Source of the DNA: Aphodosoma sp045614825
GTDB taxonomy: Bacteria > Bacteroidota > Bacteroidia > Bacteroidales > Paludibacteraceae
Assembly: GCA_045614825.1 (NCBI GenBank)
Contig: JAZLDO010000002.1
Location: forward strand, 1 to 21,267
DNA length: 21,267 bases
Direction of reading: 5' to 3'
Numbering within the stretch: position 1 is the first letter of the stretch; each line of letters opens with the position of its first letter. Below, one piece after another: positions 8,717 to 16,161 of this stretch. The notes beneath the pieces are model-generated. The model had not been told where the DNA came from and did no database searches. It saw only the letters and a list, made by a program, of their open reading frames with translations. The translations under genes were made by a program, and so were the position numbers.

Positions 8717-9880
8717 ATGTCAGAGCAAAAAAGAAAAGCGCGAGTCATAGCGTTTTATTTACCTCAATTTCATCCTATACCTGAAAATGATGAGTGGTGG
8801 GGTAAAGGTTTTACAGAATGGACTAATGTAGGTAAAGCAAAACCATTGTTCAAGGGACACTATCAACCACGTGTTCCTGCTGATTTAGGTTATTATGACT
8901 TGCGAATGCCAGAAGTAAGAGAAGCACAAGCAGATATGGCAAGAGAAGCTGGAATTGAAGGGTTTTGTTATTGGCATTATTGGTTTGGAAATGGCAAAAG
9001 AATTTTAGAGCGTCCATTTAATGAAGTTTTAGTGTCAGGTAAACCTGATTTCCCATTTTGTTTGGGTTGGGCTAATCATTCTTGGACGAATAAAACATGG
9101 GAAGCTGGTACTCGTAAAGTAAAGGAAGCAACCTTGCTTGAGATGGTTTATAATAAAGAGGAATATATTAAGCATTTTAATGAAGTTTTACCTGCATTTA
9201 AAGATAAACGATATATTCAAGTTGATGGAAAACCATTATTTTTGGTGTTTAGACCATTAGAAATACCTAATCCAAAAGAATTTATTGATTTATGGCAATC
9301 TTTAGCAAAGGAACAAGGACTTAATGGAATTCATTTCGTTGGTATTTCTCCATCGATAGATGTTGATAAGCAGTCAACTTTAAATGTGTTTAAACGTAAT
9401 ATTCCAAGCGAAGGTAATTTTTTGTATGCAAACTTGTTTGCTCAAGGTTTTGATGCAATAAATTCGCGTGGTGTATTTAGGGCTGAATTATTAGCTCGTT
9501 CTTTATTTAATATAGTAAAACGTTATGTGTTAAGAGTTTTATTTAATCATTTTGTTTTGGCTAAAATGCCTCAAAAGGAAATAAATAAATATATCTACGA
9601 TGAATACGATAAGTTAGAAAATGTTTATCCTACTTTATTGCCTAATTGGGATCGTTCTGCTCGTAGTGGAAAGCAGGCTCGTATTTATACTGATAGTACT
9701 CCTGAAGTTTTTAGGGAGCAATTACTTTCTGCTTTAAGTTTATTAGAAGATAAAAATGATGAACATAAAATATTATTTTTGCAATCATGGAATGAGTGGG
9801 CTGAGGGTAATTATGTTGAACCAGATTTGAAGTATGGTCATGGTTTTTTGAATGTTATAAAAGAGTGTATTTTGAAATAA
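8717..9880 (+). CDS. WbsX-family / GH99-like glycan-processing protein
   Basis: This 387-residue protein is of the WbsX family, related in fold to glycoside hydrolase family 99 and frequent in O-antigen and capsule operons. Typical features are the N-terminal IAFYLPQFHPIPENDEWWGKGFTEWTNV (about 11-38), GHYQPRVPADLGYYDLR, AGIEGFCYWHYWF (about 79-91), LGWANHSWT and the C-terminal LQSWNEWAEGNYVEPD (about 355-370). Its role is usually described as putative glycosyltransferase, but direct biochemistry is scarce and a hydrolase-like or trimming role is possible. No signal peptide is present, so it acts in the cytosol. The first part of the gene is less A+T-rich than its neighbours (26 of 60 G/C at 8821-8880), which hints at a separate origin; the 3' part is again A+T-rich. 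The start is four bases after the preceding gene. Confidence 0.83.
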   Translation: MSEQKRKARVIAFYLPQFHPIPENDEWWGKGFTEWTNVGKAKPLFKGHYQPRVPADLGYYDLRMPEVREAQADMAREAGIEGFCYWHYWFGNGKRILERPFNEVLVSGKPDFPFCLGWANHSWTNKTWEAGTRKVKEATLLEMVYNKEEYIKHFNEVLPAFKDKRYIQVDGKPLFLVFRPLEIPNPKEFIDLWQSLAKEQGLNGIHFVGISPSIDVDKQSTLNVFKRNIPSEGNFLYANLFAQGFDAINSRGVFRAELLARSLFNIVKRYVLRVLFNHFVLAKMPQKEINKYIYDEYDKLENVYPTLLPNWDRSARSGKQARIYTDSTPEVFREQLLSALSLLEDKNDEHKILFLQSWNEWAEGNYVEPDLKYGHGFLNVIKECILK

Positions 9881-9893
9881 GTTTATTCTGAAA

Positions 9894-10727
9894 ATGCTAG
9901 ATTTTAAATTCTCTGTATGTATGTCGGTTTATAAAAATGATAAACCGGAATATGTAGATATTGCAATTCAAAGTATTTTTATTAAACAAACAATTAAACC
10001 CAACGAAATAGTTTTGGTTGTTGATGGACCTGTATCAGAGGAGTTGGAATGTTTGATAGATAATTATGCTATAAAATATTCTGAAATTTTTAGTATTATT
10101 AAATTAGCGAAAAATCAAGGTTTAGGTAATGCTTTGAGAATAGCTGTTGAAAAAGCAAAATATGCTTGGATTGCAAGAATGGATAGTGATGATATTGCAG
10201 TATCGAATAGGTTTGAAAAGCAAATAGCTTTTTTGCAAGAAAATTTAGATGTTGATATTGTAGGTGGACAGATAACTGAATTTATTGATTGTGAGACGAA
10301 TATTGTTGGGGTTAGAAATGTGCCTTTATTGAAAAATGATATAAATGCTTATATAAAAGCACGTTGTCCATTTAATCATATGACAGTATTGTTTCGTAAA
10401 GATAAAGTCTTGACTGTCGGAAACTATATTGATTGGCATTATAATGAAGATTATTATTTATGGATAAGAATGTTTTTAGATGGTTGTACATTTGCTAATT
10501 TGCCAGAGGTTTTAGTTAATGTTCGAGTTGGAAAAGAGATGTATCAAAGGCGTGGTGGATGGAAATATTTTTTCAGTGAAGCTAAATTGCAGAAATATAT
10601 GTTTGACAATAACATTATAACTGTTATTCGTTTTGTTTATAACATTTTAGGTCGATTTGTTATACAAGTTTTAATGCCAAATAAATTAAGAGGTTTTGTT
10701 TTTCAAAAATTATTTAGAGTAAGATAA
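9894..10727 (+). CDS. Glycosyltransferase family 2
   Basis: This 277-residue GT-A enzyme has FSVCMSVYKNDKPEYVDIAIQSI at residues 6-28, the usual GT2 opening. VVDGPV at 42-47 follows, then NQGLGNALRIAVEKAKYAWIARMDSDD with the metal/nucleotide-binding D-x-D element at 97-100. HYNEDYYLWIRMF near 181-193 carries the likely catalytic Glu-Asp. The C-terminal end is basic and hydrophobic and may dock on the membrane. It resembles the beta-1,3-galactosyl or N-acetylgalactosaminyltransferase subgroup of O-antigen operons, but the sugar cannot be assigned. It begins 13 bases after the WbsX gene, with no ribosome-binding sequence visible. Confidence 0.87.
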   Translation: MLDFKFSVCMSVYKNDKPEYVDIAIQSIFIKQTIKPNEIVLVVDGPVSEELECLIDNYAIKYSEIFSIIKLAKNQGLGNALRIAVEKAKYAWIARMDSDDIAVSNRFEKQIAFLQENLDVDIVGGQITEFIDCETNIVGVRNVPLLKNDINAYIKARCPFNHMTVLFRKDKVLTVGNYIDWHYNEDYYLWIRMFLDGCTFANLPEVLVNVRVGKEMYQRRGGWKYFFSEAKLQKYMFDNNIITVIRFVYNILGRFVIQVLMPNKLRGFVFQKLFRVR

Positions 10728-10740
10728 AATATATAAAAGT

Positions 10741-11841
10741 ATGAATATTTTAATACTTGCAGATTTGGTTACTTTTTCTGGCGTGGGTAATTATATTCGT
10801 TTTTTATCTGCTAGTTATGTTTCTAGGGGGGATAATGTTATAATTGCAACAGCTCAAGATGATTTACATATTGAAGGTGTGACAACTTATTTACTTAAAC
10901 CTATTAACACAAATCCTATTAACATATTTGTTAATCTAAAAATACTTAGAAGACTAGTAAAAAAACATTTAGTTGATGTCGTACATGCAAACCATAGAAT
11001 GTCTTCATTTTTGATGGGTGTCTATAACATTTTTTATTCTCATATTCCTGTAGTTTGGACATCTCATTCAGGAGCTTTTCCTATGAATATTGTAAAAAAA
11101 ATGATGGGATATTATGGTCATCAATGTATTGCTGTTTCTTCAGAATGCAAAGAGTTTATATTGAATGTTTTAAATATATCAGAAGAAAAGGTTAATTTAA
11201 TTTATAATGGTGTAAATGAAAAAGAATTAACAACTCTATCTAGTGATGAAATTCGTAAGTTAAAAGAATTTTTTAAAATACCATTGGACAAGATAGTCAT
11301 TGCTATACATGGTAGAATTGCTCATGCAAAAGGATTAGATTTTTTGATAGATGTATTGTCTAATCTAGATATTGAAAAATTAAAAAAAATTATTGTTGTT
11401 TGTTCTGGAGAATATAGCAATAATGAATATTATGAAGAATTGAATAAGCGTTTGATTCATCATAAATTGCAAGATTTGTTTATTTTTATTGGGTGGTGTA
11501 AATCTCGAGATTTATTAGGAATTGCTGATTTAATGTTGCAACCTAGTAGAAGAGAGGGATTTCCGTTAGCTGCTGTAGAAGCTTTTTTTATGGAAGTTCC
11601 AGTTATAAGGACACAAACTGGAGGCTATTTGGATATGAAAGATATTTGCGTAGGTATTTCTTTTGGTGATGAAAAGATTTTTTTATCATATATAGAGCGT
11701 TTTATTGATAATCCTCTGCAATTTTCAGATATGGTAAAAAAAGCAAAAGTAAAAGCTTTGGAGCAATTTACTTTAGATACAATGGTAAATAAAACGTATG
11801 AGGTTTATTTATCTGCAATAAATTCGGTAAAAGGTAATTAA
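10741..11841 (+). CDS. Glycosyltransferase family 4
   Basis: This is the second GT-B enzyme of the operon, 366 residues. The N-terminal domain starts MNILILADLVTFSGVGNYIRFLSASYVSRGDNVIIAT, a clear GT4 acceptor-domain pattern. VHANHRMSSF near 80-90 and VWTSHSG are the middle elements. The C-terminal domain has IYNGVNEKEL, AIHGRIAHAKGLDFLIDVL near 188-206, FIGWCKSRDLLGIADLMLQPS, and SRREGFPLAAVEAFFMEVPVI near 268-288 with the E-x7-E motif. It adds one sugar to the repeat unit; donor unknown. It lies 13 bases after the GT2 gene and 15 bases before the cytidylyltransferase gene. Confidence 0.87.
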   Translation: MNILILADLVTFSGVGNYIRFLSASYVSRGDNVIIATAQDDLHIEGVTTYLLKPINTNPINIFVNLKILRRLVKKHLVDVVHANHRMSSFLMGVYNIFYSHIPVVWTSHSGAFPMNIVKKMMGYYGHQCIAVSSECKEFILNVLNISEEKVNLIYNGVNEKELTTLSSDEIRKLKEFFKIPLDKIVIAIHGRIAHAKGLDFLIDVLSNLDIEKLKKIIVVCSGEYSNNEYYEELNKRLIHHKLQDLFIFIGWCKSRDLLGIADLMLQPSRREGFPLAAVEAFFMEVPVIRTQTGGYLDMKDICVGISFGDEKIFLSYIERFIDNPLQFSDMVKKAKVKALEQFTLDTMVNKTYEVYLSAINSVKGN

Positions 11842-11856
11842 TGTATTATTATTGGT

Positions 11857-12282
11857 ATGATAAAAAAATACAAGAAAGGTTATACGACTGGTGTATATGA
11901 TATGTTTCATATAGGTCATTTAAATATATTGCGTAGAGCAAAAGAACAATGTGAATATTTAGTTGTTGGTGTTACAACAGATGAATTATGTTACGAGAGA
12001 AAGAAAAAATATCCAGTTATTAAAGGTGTTGATAGGGTGGCGATAGTAGAGGCTATTCGTTATGTTGATCAAGTGGTTTATCAAATAGATATGGATAAAT
12101 TAAATGCAGTTAAAGATTTAGGTTGTGATGTGGTGTTTGTTGGTAGTGATTGGCAAGGAACTGATGCGTGGATAAAATATGAACAAGAATTTAATGAAAT
12201 AGGAGTAGAAGTTGTGTATTTATCACATACAGATGGAATCTCTTCTTCTATTTTAAGAGATAAAATTAGTGAGTTAAAATAG
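11857..12282 (+). CDS. TagD-like cytidylyltransferase (glycerol-3-phosphate cytidylyltransferase family)
   Basis: This 141-residue nucleotidyltransferase of the TagD/GCT family would make a CDP-activated alcohol from CTP and an alcohol phosphate. Residues 11-21 (TGVYDMFHIGH) hold the HxGH nucleotide-binding motif, RYVD is at 68-71, GSDWQG at 96-101 and HTDGISSS at 124-131. The last corresponds to the RTxGISTT signature of TagD. Length matches single-domain TagD (about 130 residues). Glycerol-3-phosphate is the default substrate for the family, but ethanolamine-, choline- or other polyol-phosphates cannot be excluded. It is followed six bases later by a LicD gene, which very likely uses its CDP product. 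Confidence 0.85.
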   Translation: MIKKYKKGYTTGVYDMFHIGHLNILRRAKEQCEYLVVGVTTDELCYERKKKYPVIKGVDRVAIVEAIRYVDQVVYQIDMDKLNAVKDLGCDVVFVGSDWQGTDAWIKYEQEFNEIGVEVVYLSHTDGISSSILRDKISELK

Positions 12283-12288
12283 GGCTAT

Positions 12289-13137
12289 ATGGTAGATATA
12301 AAATTATTACAAAGAAAAATATTAGAAATTACATTATATTTGGATAGTTTCTGTCGTGAACATCAGATTGAATACTATTTGATGGGAGGGAGTGCATTAG
12401 GTGCATTGCGCCATAAAGGTTTTATACCATGGGATGATGATTTAGATGTGTTTATGACATATGATAACTATCGGAAATTTATAGAAAGTGCAAAAAAACA
12501 TCTTGATACAGAGCATTTTTATTTGCAAGAAGAAAATACAGAGGAGTGGCCGATGTTTTTCACAAAGTTGAGAATGAATGGTACTACTTTTATAGAAGAG
12601 AATACTCAGAATTCAACTATGCATCAGGGTGTATTTATTGATATAATGTGTCTTAATAATGTGTCTGATAACAATATTTATCGTTTTATTCAATATGTTT
12701 CAGCTCTTTTATTGACCGCACAAACAATTGATAAGCGTGGATATGCTTATAATACTTCTTTTAAAAAGAAGGTTGCGATGATTTTTGCACGTTTATTTGT
12801 AAGGGGGAAAATAAAATCATTTTTGTTATCTATTGTTCGTAGTTTAAATAAAAAAGAAACTAATCTTGTAGGGCATTTTTTTGGTAAAGCGCCATATAAG
12901 AGAACTTCTTTTCCTAAAAAATGGTTGGGTATTATGAGATATGTTGATTTTGATGGAGAAAAACTACCTATCCCAGAAAAAGCTGAAGAGTATTTGACTT
13001 TGCGATTTGGTGATTGGCGTAAAATGCCAGATCAAAAAACATTAGATCAGTATCCTATTCATGCATTATTTGTTGATTTAGAAAAAGATTATACAGAGTA
13101 TATTAGCAAAGGTTATGATTTTAAAAATAATATTTGA
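12289..13137 (+). CDS. LicD-family phosphotransferase
   Basis: This 282-residue protein has the LicD/fukutin nucleotidyltransferase fold. The active-site segment reads YYLMGGSALGALRHKGFIPWDDDLDVFM (about 29-56), with the Gly-Gly-Ser at 33-35 and the metal-binding Asp cluster at 49-53. The middle GVFIDIMCL and the C-terminal RFGDWRKMPD stretch near 240-250 are also typical. Family members move a phosphorylated group (phosphocholine, phosphoglycerol, phosphoribitol) from a CDP carrier to a sugar, releasing CMP. Together with the TagD-like enzyme it forms an activate-and-transfer pair that would decorate the glycan with a phosphodiester-linked group. Its 3' end overlaps the next gene by 23 bases, implying translational coupling. 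Confidence 0.87.
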   Translation: MVDIKLLQRKILEITLYLDSFCREHQIEYYLMGGSALGALRHKGFIPWDDDLDVFMTYDNYRKFIESAKKHLDTEHFYLQEENTEEWPMFFTKLRMNGTTFIEENTQNSTMHQGVFIDIMCLNNVSDNNIYRFIQYVSALLLTAQTIDKRGYAYNTSFKKKVAMIFARLFVRGKIKSFLLSIVRSLNKKETNLVGHFFGKAPYKRTSFPKKWLGIMRYVDFDGEKLPIPEKAEEYLTLRFGDWRKMPDQKTLDQYPIHALFVDLEKDYTEYISKGYDFKNNI

Positions 13138-13708
13138 TAGAATAATGGCGCTATTGGGACTTATATTTTTAAGTCCAATATTATTAATAGTTGCTATTTT
13201 GATAAAAATAAAAATGCCTGGAGGTCCTATTGTTTTCACTCAAAAACGTGTGGGGCAATATGGAAAATTATTTACGATGTACAAGTTTCGTAGTATGACG
13301 GTTGGACATGGAGGTTCTTCTATTTCAGTGGCTGGTGAAAATCGTATAACACCTTTGGGTGCAAAATTGCGTAAATACAAATTGGATGAATTGCCTGAAT
13401 TATGGAATGTGTTGATTGGTGATATGAGTTTTGTTGGACCTCGTCCTGATGTGCCTGGTTATGCCGATATGTTAGAAGGTAATGATAGAAGAGTTTTAGA
13501 GTTAAAACCAGGTATAACAGGTCCAGCGAGTCTTAAATATCGTAATGAAGAAGAAATTTTGGCTTTGCAAGATAACCCAATTAAATATAATGATGAGGTT
13601 ATTTTTCCTGATAAAGTAAAAATTAATCTTAACTATTTGGATAATTGGTCTTTTTTTGAAGATATAAAAATAATAATATATACTGTTTTAGGTAAGGATT
13701 ATGAATAA
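13115..13708 (+). CDS. Initiating phosphoglycosyl transferase (PglC-like, monotopic)
   Basis: This 197-residue member of the bacterial sugar transferase family is the size of PglC, lacking the extra membrane domain of WbaP/WcaJ. The N-terminus is a basic start and re-entrant hydrophobic helix with the Ser-Pro at 20-21. KRVGQYGKLFTMYKFRSM is at about 44-61, the catalytic Asp91-Glu92 dyad lies in YKLDELPELWNV, and FVGPRPD is at 106-112. It transfers a sugar-1-phosphate from a UDP-sugar to undecaprenyl phosphate, starting the repeat unit. I chose the start at 13115, inside the LicD gene, because it keeps the I-x-F-D-R segment that normally precedes the helix; a Met at 13145 would remove it. The substrate is probably made by the adjacent aminotransferase. 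Confidence 0.9.
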   Translation: MILKIIFDRIMALLGLIFLSPILLIVAILIKIKMPGGPIVFTQKRVGQYGKLFTMYKFRSMTVGHGGSSISVAGENRITPLGAKLRKYKLDELPELWNVLIGDMSFVGPRPDVPGYADMLEGNDRRVLELKPGITGPASLKYRNEEEILALQDNPIKYNDEVIFPDKVKINLNYLDNWSFFEDIKIIIYTVLGKDYE

Positions 13709-14837
13709 AAAAATATGGCTTTCGCTTGCTCACATGTCGGGTCGTGAGCAGGACTTTATTAAAGAGGCTTTTGATACTAATTGGGTAGTGCCATTAGGTC
13801 CGAATGTAAATGGATTTGAGACTGATTTAGAGCAATATATTGGCGAAAATAAACATGTAGTAGCTCTTTCTGCTGGTACTGCAGCTTTACATCTCGCTCT
13901 TGTTATGCTTGGGGTTAAAGCAGGTTATGAAGTCATTTGCCAAAGTTTCACATTTGCTGCTTCTGCCAATCCTATTACTTATCTTGGAGCAACACCTGTT
14001 TTTATTGATAGCGAGTGCGATACATGGAACATGGACCCTCAATTGCTCGAGCAAGCAATTCTCGATCGCAAAAACATAACAGGTAAATATCCCAAAGCAA
14101 TTATTCCTGTTCATCTCTATGGAATGCCAGCAAAAATGGACGAAATCATGGCAATTGCCAATCGTTATAATATCCCAGTCTTAGAAGATGCCGCTGAAGC
14201 ATTGGGCTCTACTTATAAAGGTCAAGCTTGTGGAACTTTTGGAGAGTATGGTGTATTGTCGTTCAATGGCAACAAAATGATTACAACTTCAGGTGGTGGT
14301 GCGCTTGTAACTCCAACAAAAGAAGCTAAAAATCGCGTAATGTTCTATGCCACACAAGCACGTGAAAATGCGCCTCATTATCAGCACGAAGAAATAGGGT
14401 ATAACTATCGTATGAGCAATATTTGTGCTGGTATTGGTCGTGGACAAATGTATGTTCTCGACGAGCACGTAGCACGTCGTCGTGAGATACATGCTCTTTA
14501 TACCGAACTCCTAAAAGATGTCGAAGGCATCACTGTCGTGCAACGCCCATCAGCCGAATACGACTCTAATTTCTGGCTCACTTGCATCCTTATTGATTCA
14601 GCTATAACAGGTTACACTCGCGAAGATTTACGTATAAAAATGGACGACGCACAAATCGAAACACGTCCACTTTGGAAACCAATGCACCTACAACCCGTAT
14701 TTGCCAACACACCAAAGTACGTCAATGGTGTCAGCGAAGCACTATTTAATGATGGACTTTGTCTTCCTTCTGGGCCAATGTGTACTGATGATGATATACG
14801 TCGTGTTGTGAAAGTTATTGTAGATTATAAAAAATAA
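13701..14837 (+). CDS. DegT/DnrJ/EryC1/StrS sugar aminotransferase (PglE-like)
   Basis: This 378-residue PLP-dependent fold-type I aminotransferase acts on 4-keto-6-deoxy nucleotide sugars. NWVVPLGPNVNGFE is at about 27-40, SAGTAALHLAL at 57-67 (cofactor phosphate binding), PVHLYGMPAKMD at about 136-147, EDAAEALGS at 162-170 and FNGNKMITTSGGG with the Schiff-base Lys192. GYNYRMSNICAGIGRGQM near 234-251 completes the pattern. It likely makes a UDP-4-amino-4,6-dideoxy-HexNAc for the PglC-like transferase, which it overlaps by 8 bases. A PglF-type 4,6-dehydratase and a PglD-type acetyltransferase are not in the window. The composition shifts along the gene, from 19 of 60 G/C at 13801-13860 to 31 of 60 at 14521-14580, as if a recombination joint lay within or just before it. 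Confidence 0.9.
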   Translation: MNKKIWLSLAHMSGREQDFIKEAFDTNWVVPLGPNVNGFETDLEQYIGENKHVVALSAGTAALHLALVMLGVKAGYEVICQSFTFAASANPITYLGATPVFIDSECDTWNMDPQLLEQAILDRKNITGKYPKAIIPVHLYGMPAKMDEIMAIANRYNIPVLEDAAEALGSTYKGQACGTFGEYGVLSFNGNKMITTSGGGALVTPTKEAKNRVMFYATQARENAPHYQHEEIGYNYRMSNICAGIGRGQMYVLDEHVARRREIHALYTELLKDVEGITVVQRPSAEYDSNFWLTCILIDSAITGYTREDLRIKMDDAQIETRPLWKPMHLQPVFANTPKYVNGVSEALFNDGLCLPSGPMCTDDDIRRVVKVIVDYKK

Positions 14838-14846
14838 ATTTGTAAG

Positions 14847-15398
14847 ATGATTGATAAGGACTATTTACAAAAATACGAAGAGGAGTTGACTCAGAAATTA
14901 CTCCGTCAAGCACATGATTTGCGTTATGGAGCAGAGCAACTTTATCATACTGAAGATTTAGAGGAGATGTGGTATAAGATTGCTCCACAATATATGGTGG
15001 ATGCAATACCTGAAATTGCTCAATATCCAACTGTAGCTATTGCTTGGGCTGGTTATATTGGCATGGCTCTTGCTCATCTATGGGATAAGAATTGGGAAGA
15101 GGTGCTTGGTCGCGAAGATGTATATGCTTCGTTGCGCAATCCTCGTGGTTTCGACGAGATGGATGAATATATCATCGAGGGCGTGATGGGTTATTTGCTC
15201 GATAGCAAAACTGCTCAAGGTTTCGAAAACCTTATGCGCTCACTCTCGCAAACTGCATTGGCACAAATTCGTCACGAGGAGATTGAGCCTCAAAGCGAAA
15301 TGGCATTCCACGTCTTTGCTCGTACCACTAAAGTGATGTTTCGCATCGGTGCAAGTTGCGAACTCTATCGTCTCGGCTACAAATACCAAAAAGTTTAG
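14847..15398 (+). CDS. Hypothetical cytosolic protein
   Basis: I do not recognise this 183-residue protein. It is soluble-looking, with no signal peptide. The N-terminal half is rich in Glu, Gln and Lys (helical), followed by YMVDAIPEIAQYPTVAIAWAGYIGMALAHLWDKNWE at about 50-85, which contains one moderately hydrophobic stretch and conserved-looking Trp residues. The C-terminal half is acidic and helical and ends RIGASCELYRLGYKYQKV. It begins nine bases after the aminotransferase gene, so it may be co-transcribed with the polysaccharide operon. Its G+C content resembles the downstream housekeeping flank, not the A+T-rich cassette. It is a real gene by length, codon use and position; no function is proposed. 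Confidence 0.75.
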   Translation: MIDKDYLQKYEEELTQKLLRQAHDLRYGAEQLYHTEDLEEMWYKIAPQYMVDAIPEIAQYPTVAIAWAGYIGMALAHLWDKNWEEVLGREDVYASLRNPRGFDEMDEYIIEGVMGYLLDSKTAQGFENLMRSLSQTALAQIRHEEIEPQSEMAFHVFARTTKVMFRIGASCELYRLGYKYQKV

Positions 15399-15452
15399 AT
15401 GTTTGTTTTTAACAGAACGACATATTTTATTAATTTATTAATAATGTATTTT

Positions 15453-16115
15453 ATGAAGAAGTTTGTCGTCTTTCTAAATTTATTATTGATTTGTTCGTTT
15501 GTATCTATTTCTTGTGTAAATGAAAAAGGAGGGTATGAAAATGGACATGAATATGTTGATCTTGGTTTGTCGGTAAAATGGGCTACATGTAATATAGGTG
15601 CTGATAGCACGTGGTATGGTGGTGCCCATTTTGAATGGGGAGAGGTGGAACCTCGTCAGTGGGGTGACTCAAAAGAGAATAAATATTGTGCATATTCTAG
15701 TGATATTACTAAATATTGTACTATTGCTAAATACGGATATAATGGTTTAGTTGATGATAAAATTATATTAGATGTAGAAGATGATGCGGCTACTATTAAT
15801 TGGGGAGGTAGATGGCGTATGCCAACTAAGGAGGATTTTGATGAACTTTGTGATAATTGTACTTTTGAATTACAGACGTTAAATGGGAAAATAGGTTATA
15901 AAGTGATAGGTAAGAATGGTAATTTTATATTTTTACCTATGCCAGATATTGAAGAAGGTGAGGCTATGTGGGTTCGTGTGGGGAGATATTGGTCTTCGTC
16001 TCTCTATATATCATTACCATTTCAGGCTTATCAAATGGTGTTGGAAAAATATTCGGTAGATGTTTATGATTGGTATCGAGGTAGCTCGGCATTTATACGT
16101 CCTGTTTGTCCATAG
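15453..16115 (+). CDS. Lipoprotein with FISUMP/DUF1566-like domain
   Basis: This 220-residue secreted protein, read from the Met at 15453, starts MKKFVVFLNLLLICSFVSISC, a signal peptide ending in a Cys at residue 21 with a loose lipobox. I preferred this start over codons at 15399 and 15444 because it places a basic MKK directly before the hydrophobic core. The mature part opens with HEYVDLGLSVKWATCNIGA, then HFEWGEVEPR, WGGRWRMPTKEDFDEL, RYWSSSLY and a terminal SSAFIRPVCP. This is the pattern of the abundant Bacteroidales domain related to DUF1566/FISUMP, probably a C-type-lectin-like surface fold. The ligand is unknown. The gene is more A+T-rich than those around it. An AT-rich perfect inverted repeat at 15427-15444 lies just upstream. 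Confidence 0.8.
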   Translation: MKKFVVFLNLLLICSFVSISCVNEKGGYENGHEYVDLGLSVKWATCNIGADSTWYGGAHFEWGEVEPRQWGDSKENKYCAYSSDITKYCTIAKYGYNGLVDDKIILDVEDDAATINWGGRWRMPTKEDFDELCDNCTFELQTLNGKIGYKVIGKNGNFIFLPMPDIEEGEAMWVRVGRYWSSSLYISLPFQAYQMVLEKYSVDVYDWYRGSSAFIRPVCP

Positions 16116-16161
16116 TTATCTGTAAAAATTTGTACTTCTGTTAAAACTAAAAAATTGATAT

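Larger units (their letters stand above)
1..14837 (+). other. Wzx/Wzy-type surface polysaccharide biosynthesis operon
   Basis: Fourteen complete genes plus the tail of one upstream gene lie on one strand with gaps of 1-18 nt or short overlaps (23 nt at 13115-13137, 8 nt at 13701-13708). The set contains nucleotide-sugar synthesis, a flippase, a polymerase, glycosyltransferases, decorating enzymes and a phosphoglycosyl transferase, which together define a Wzx/Wzy-dependent pathway. No internal promoter or terminator is evident, so one long transcript starting left of the window is inferred. Export and chain-length genes (wza, wzc) are not here, so capsule versus O-antigen cannot be decided. 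Confidence 0.85.

Noticed and set aside
1184..13700. A+T-rich block as a prophage or integrative element
   Set aside because: No integrase, transposase, attachment repeats or tRNA gene is visible; all genes fit one polysaccharide pathway.
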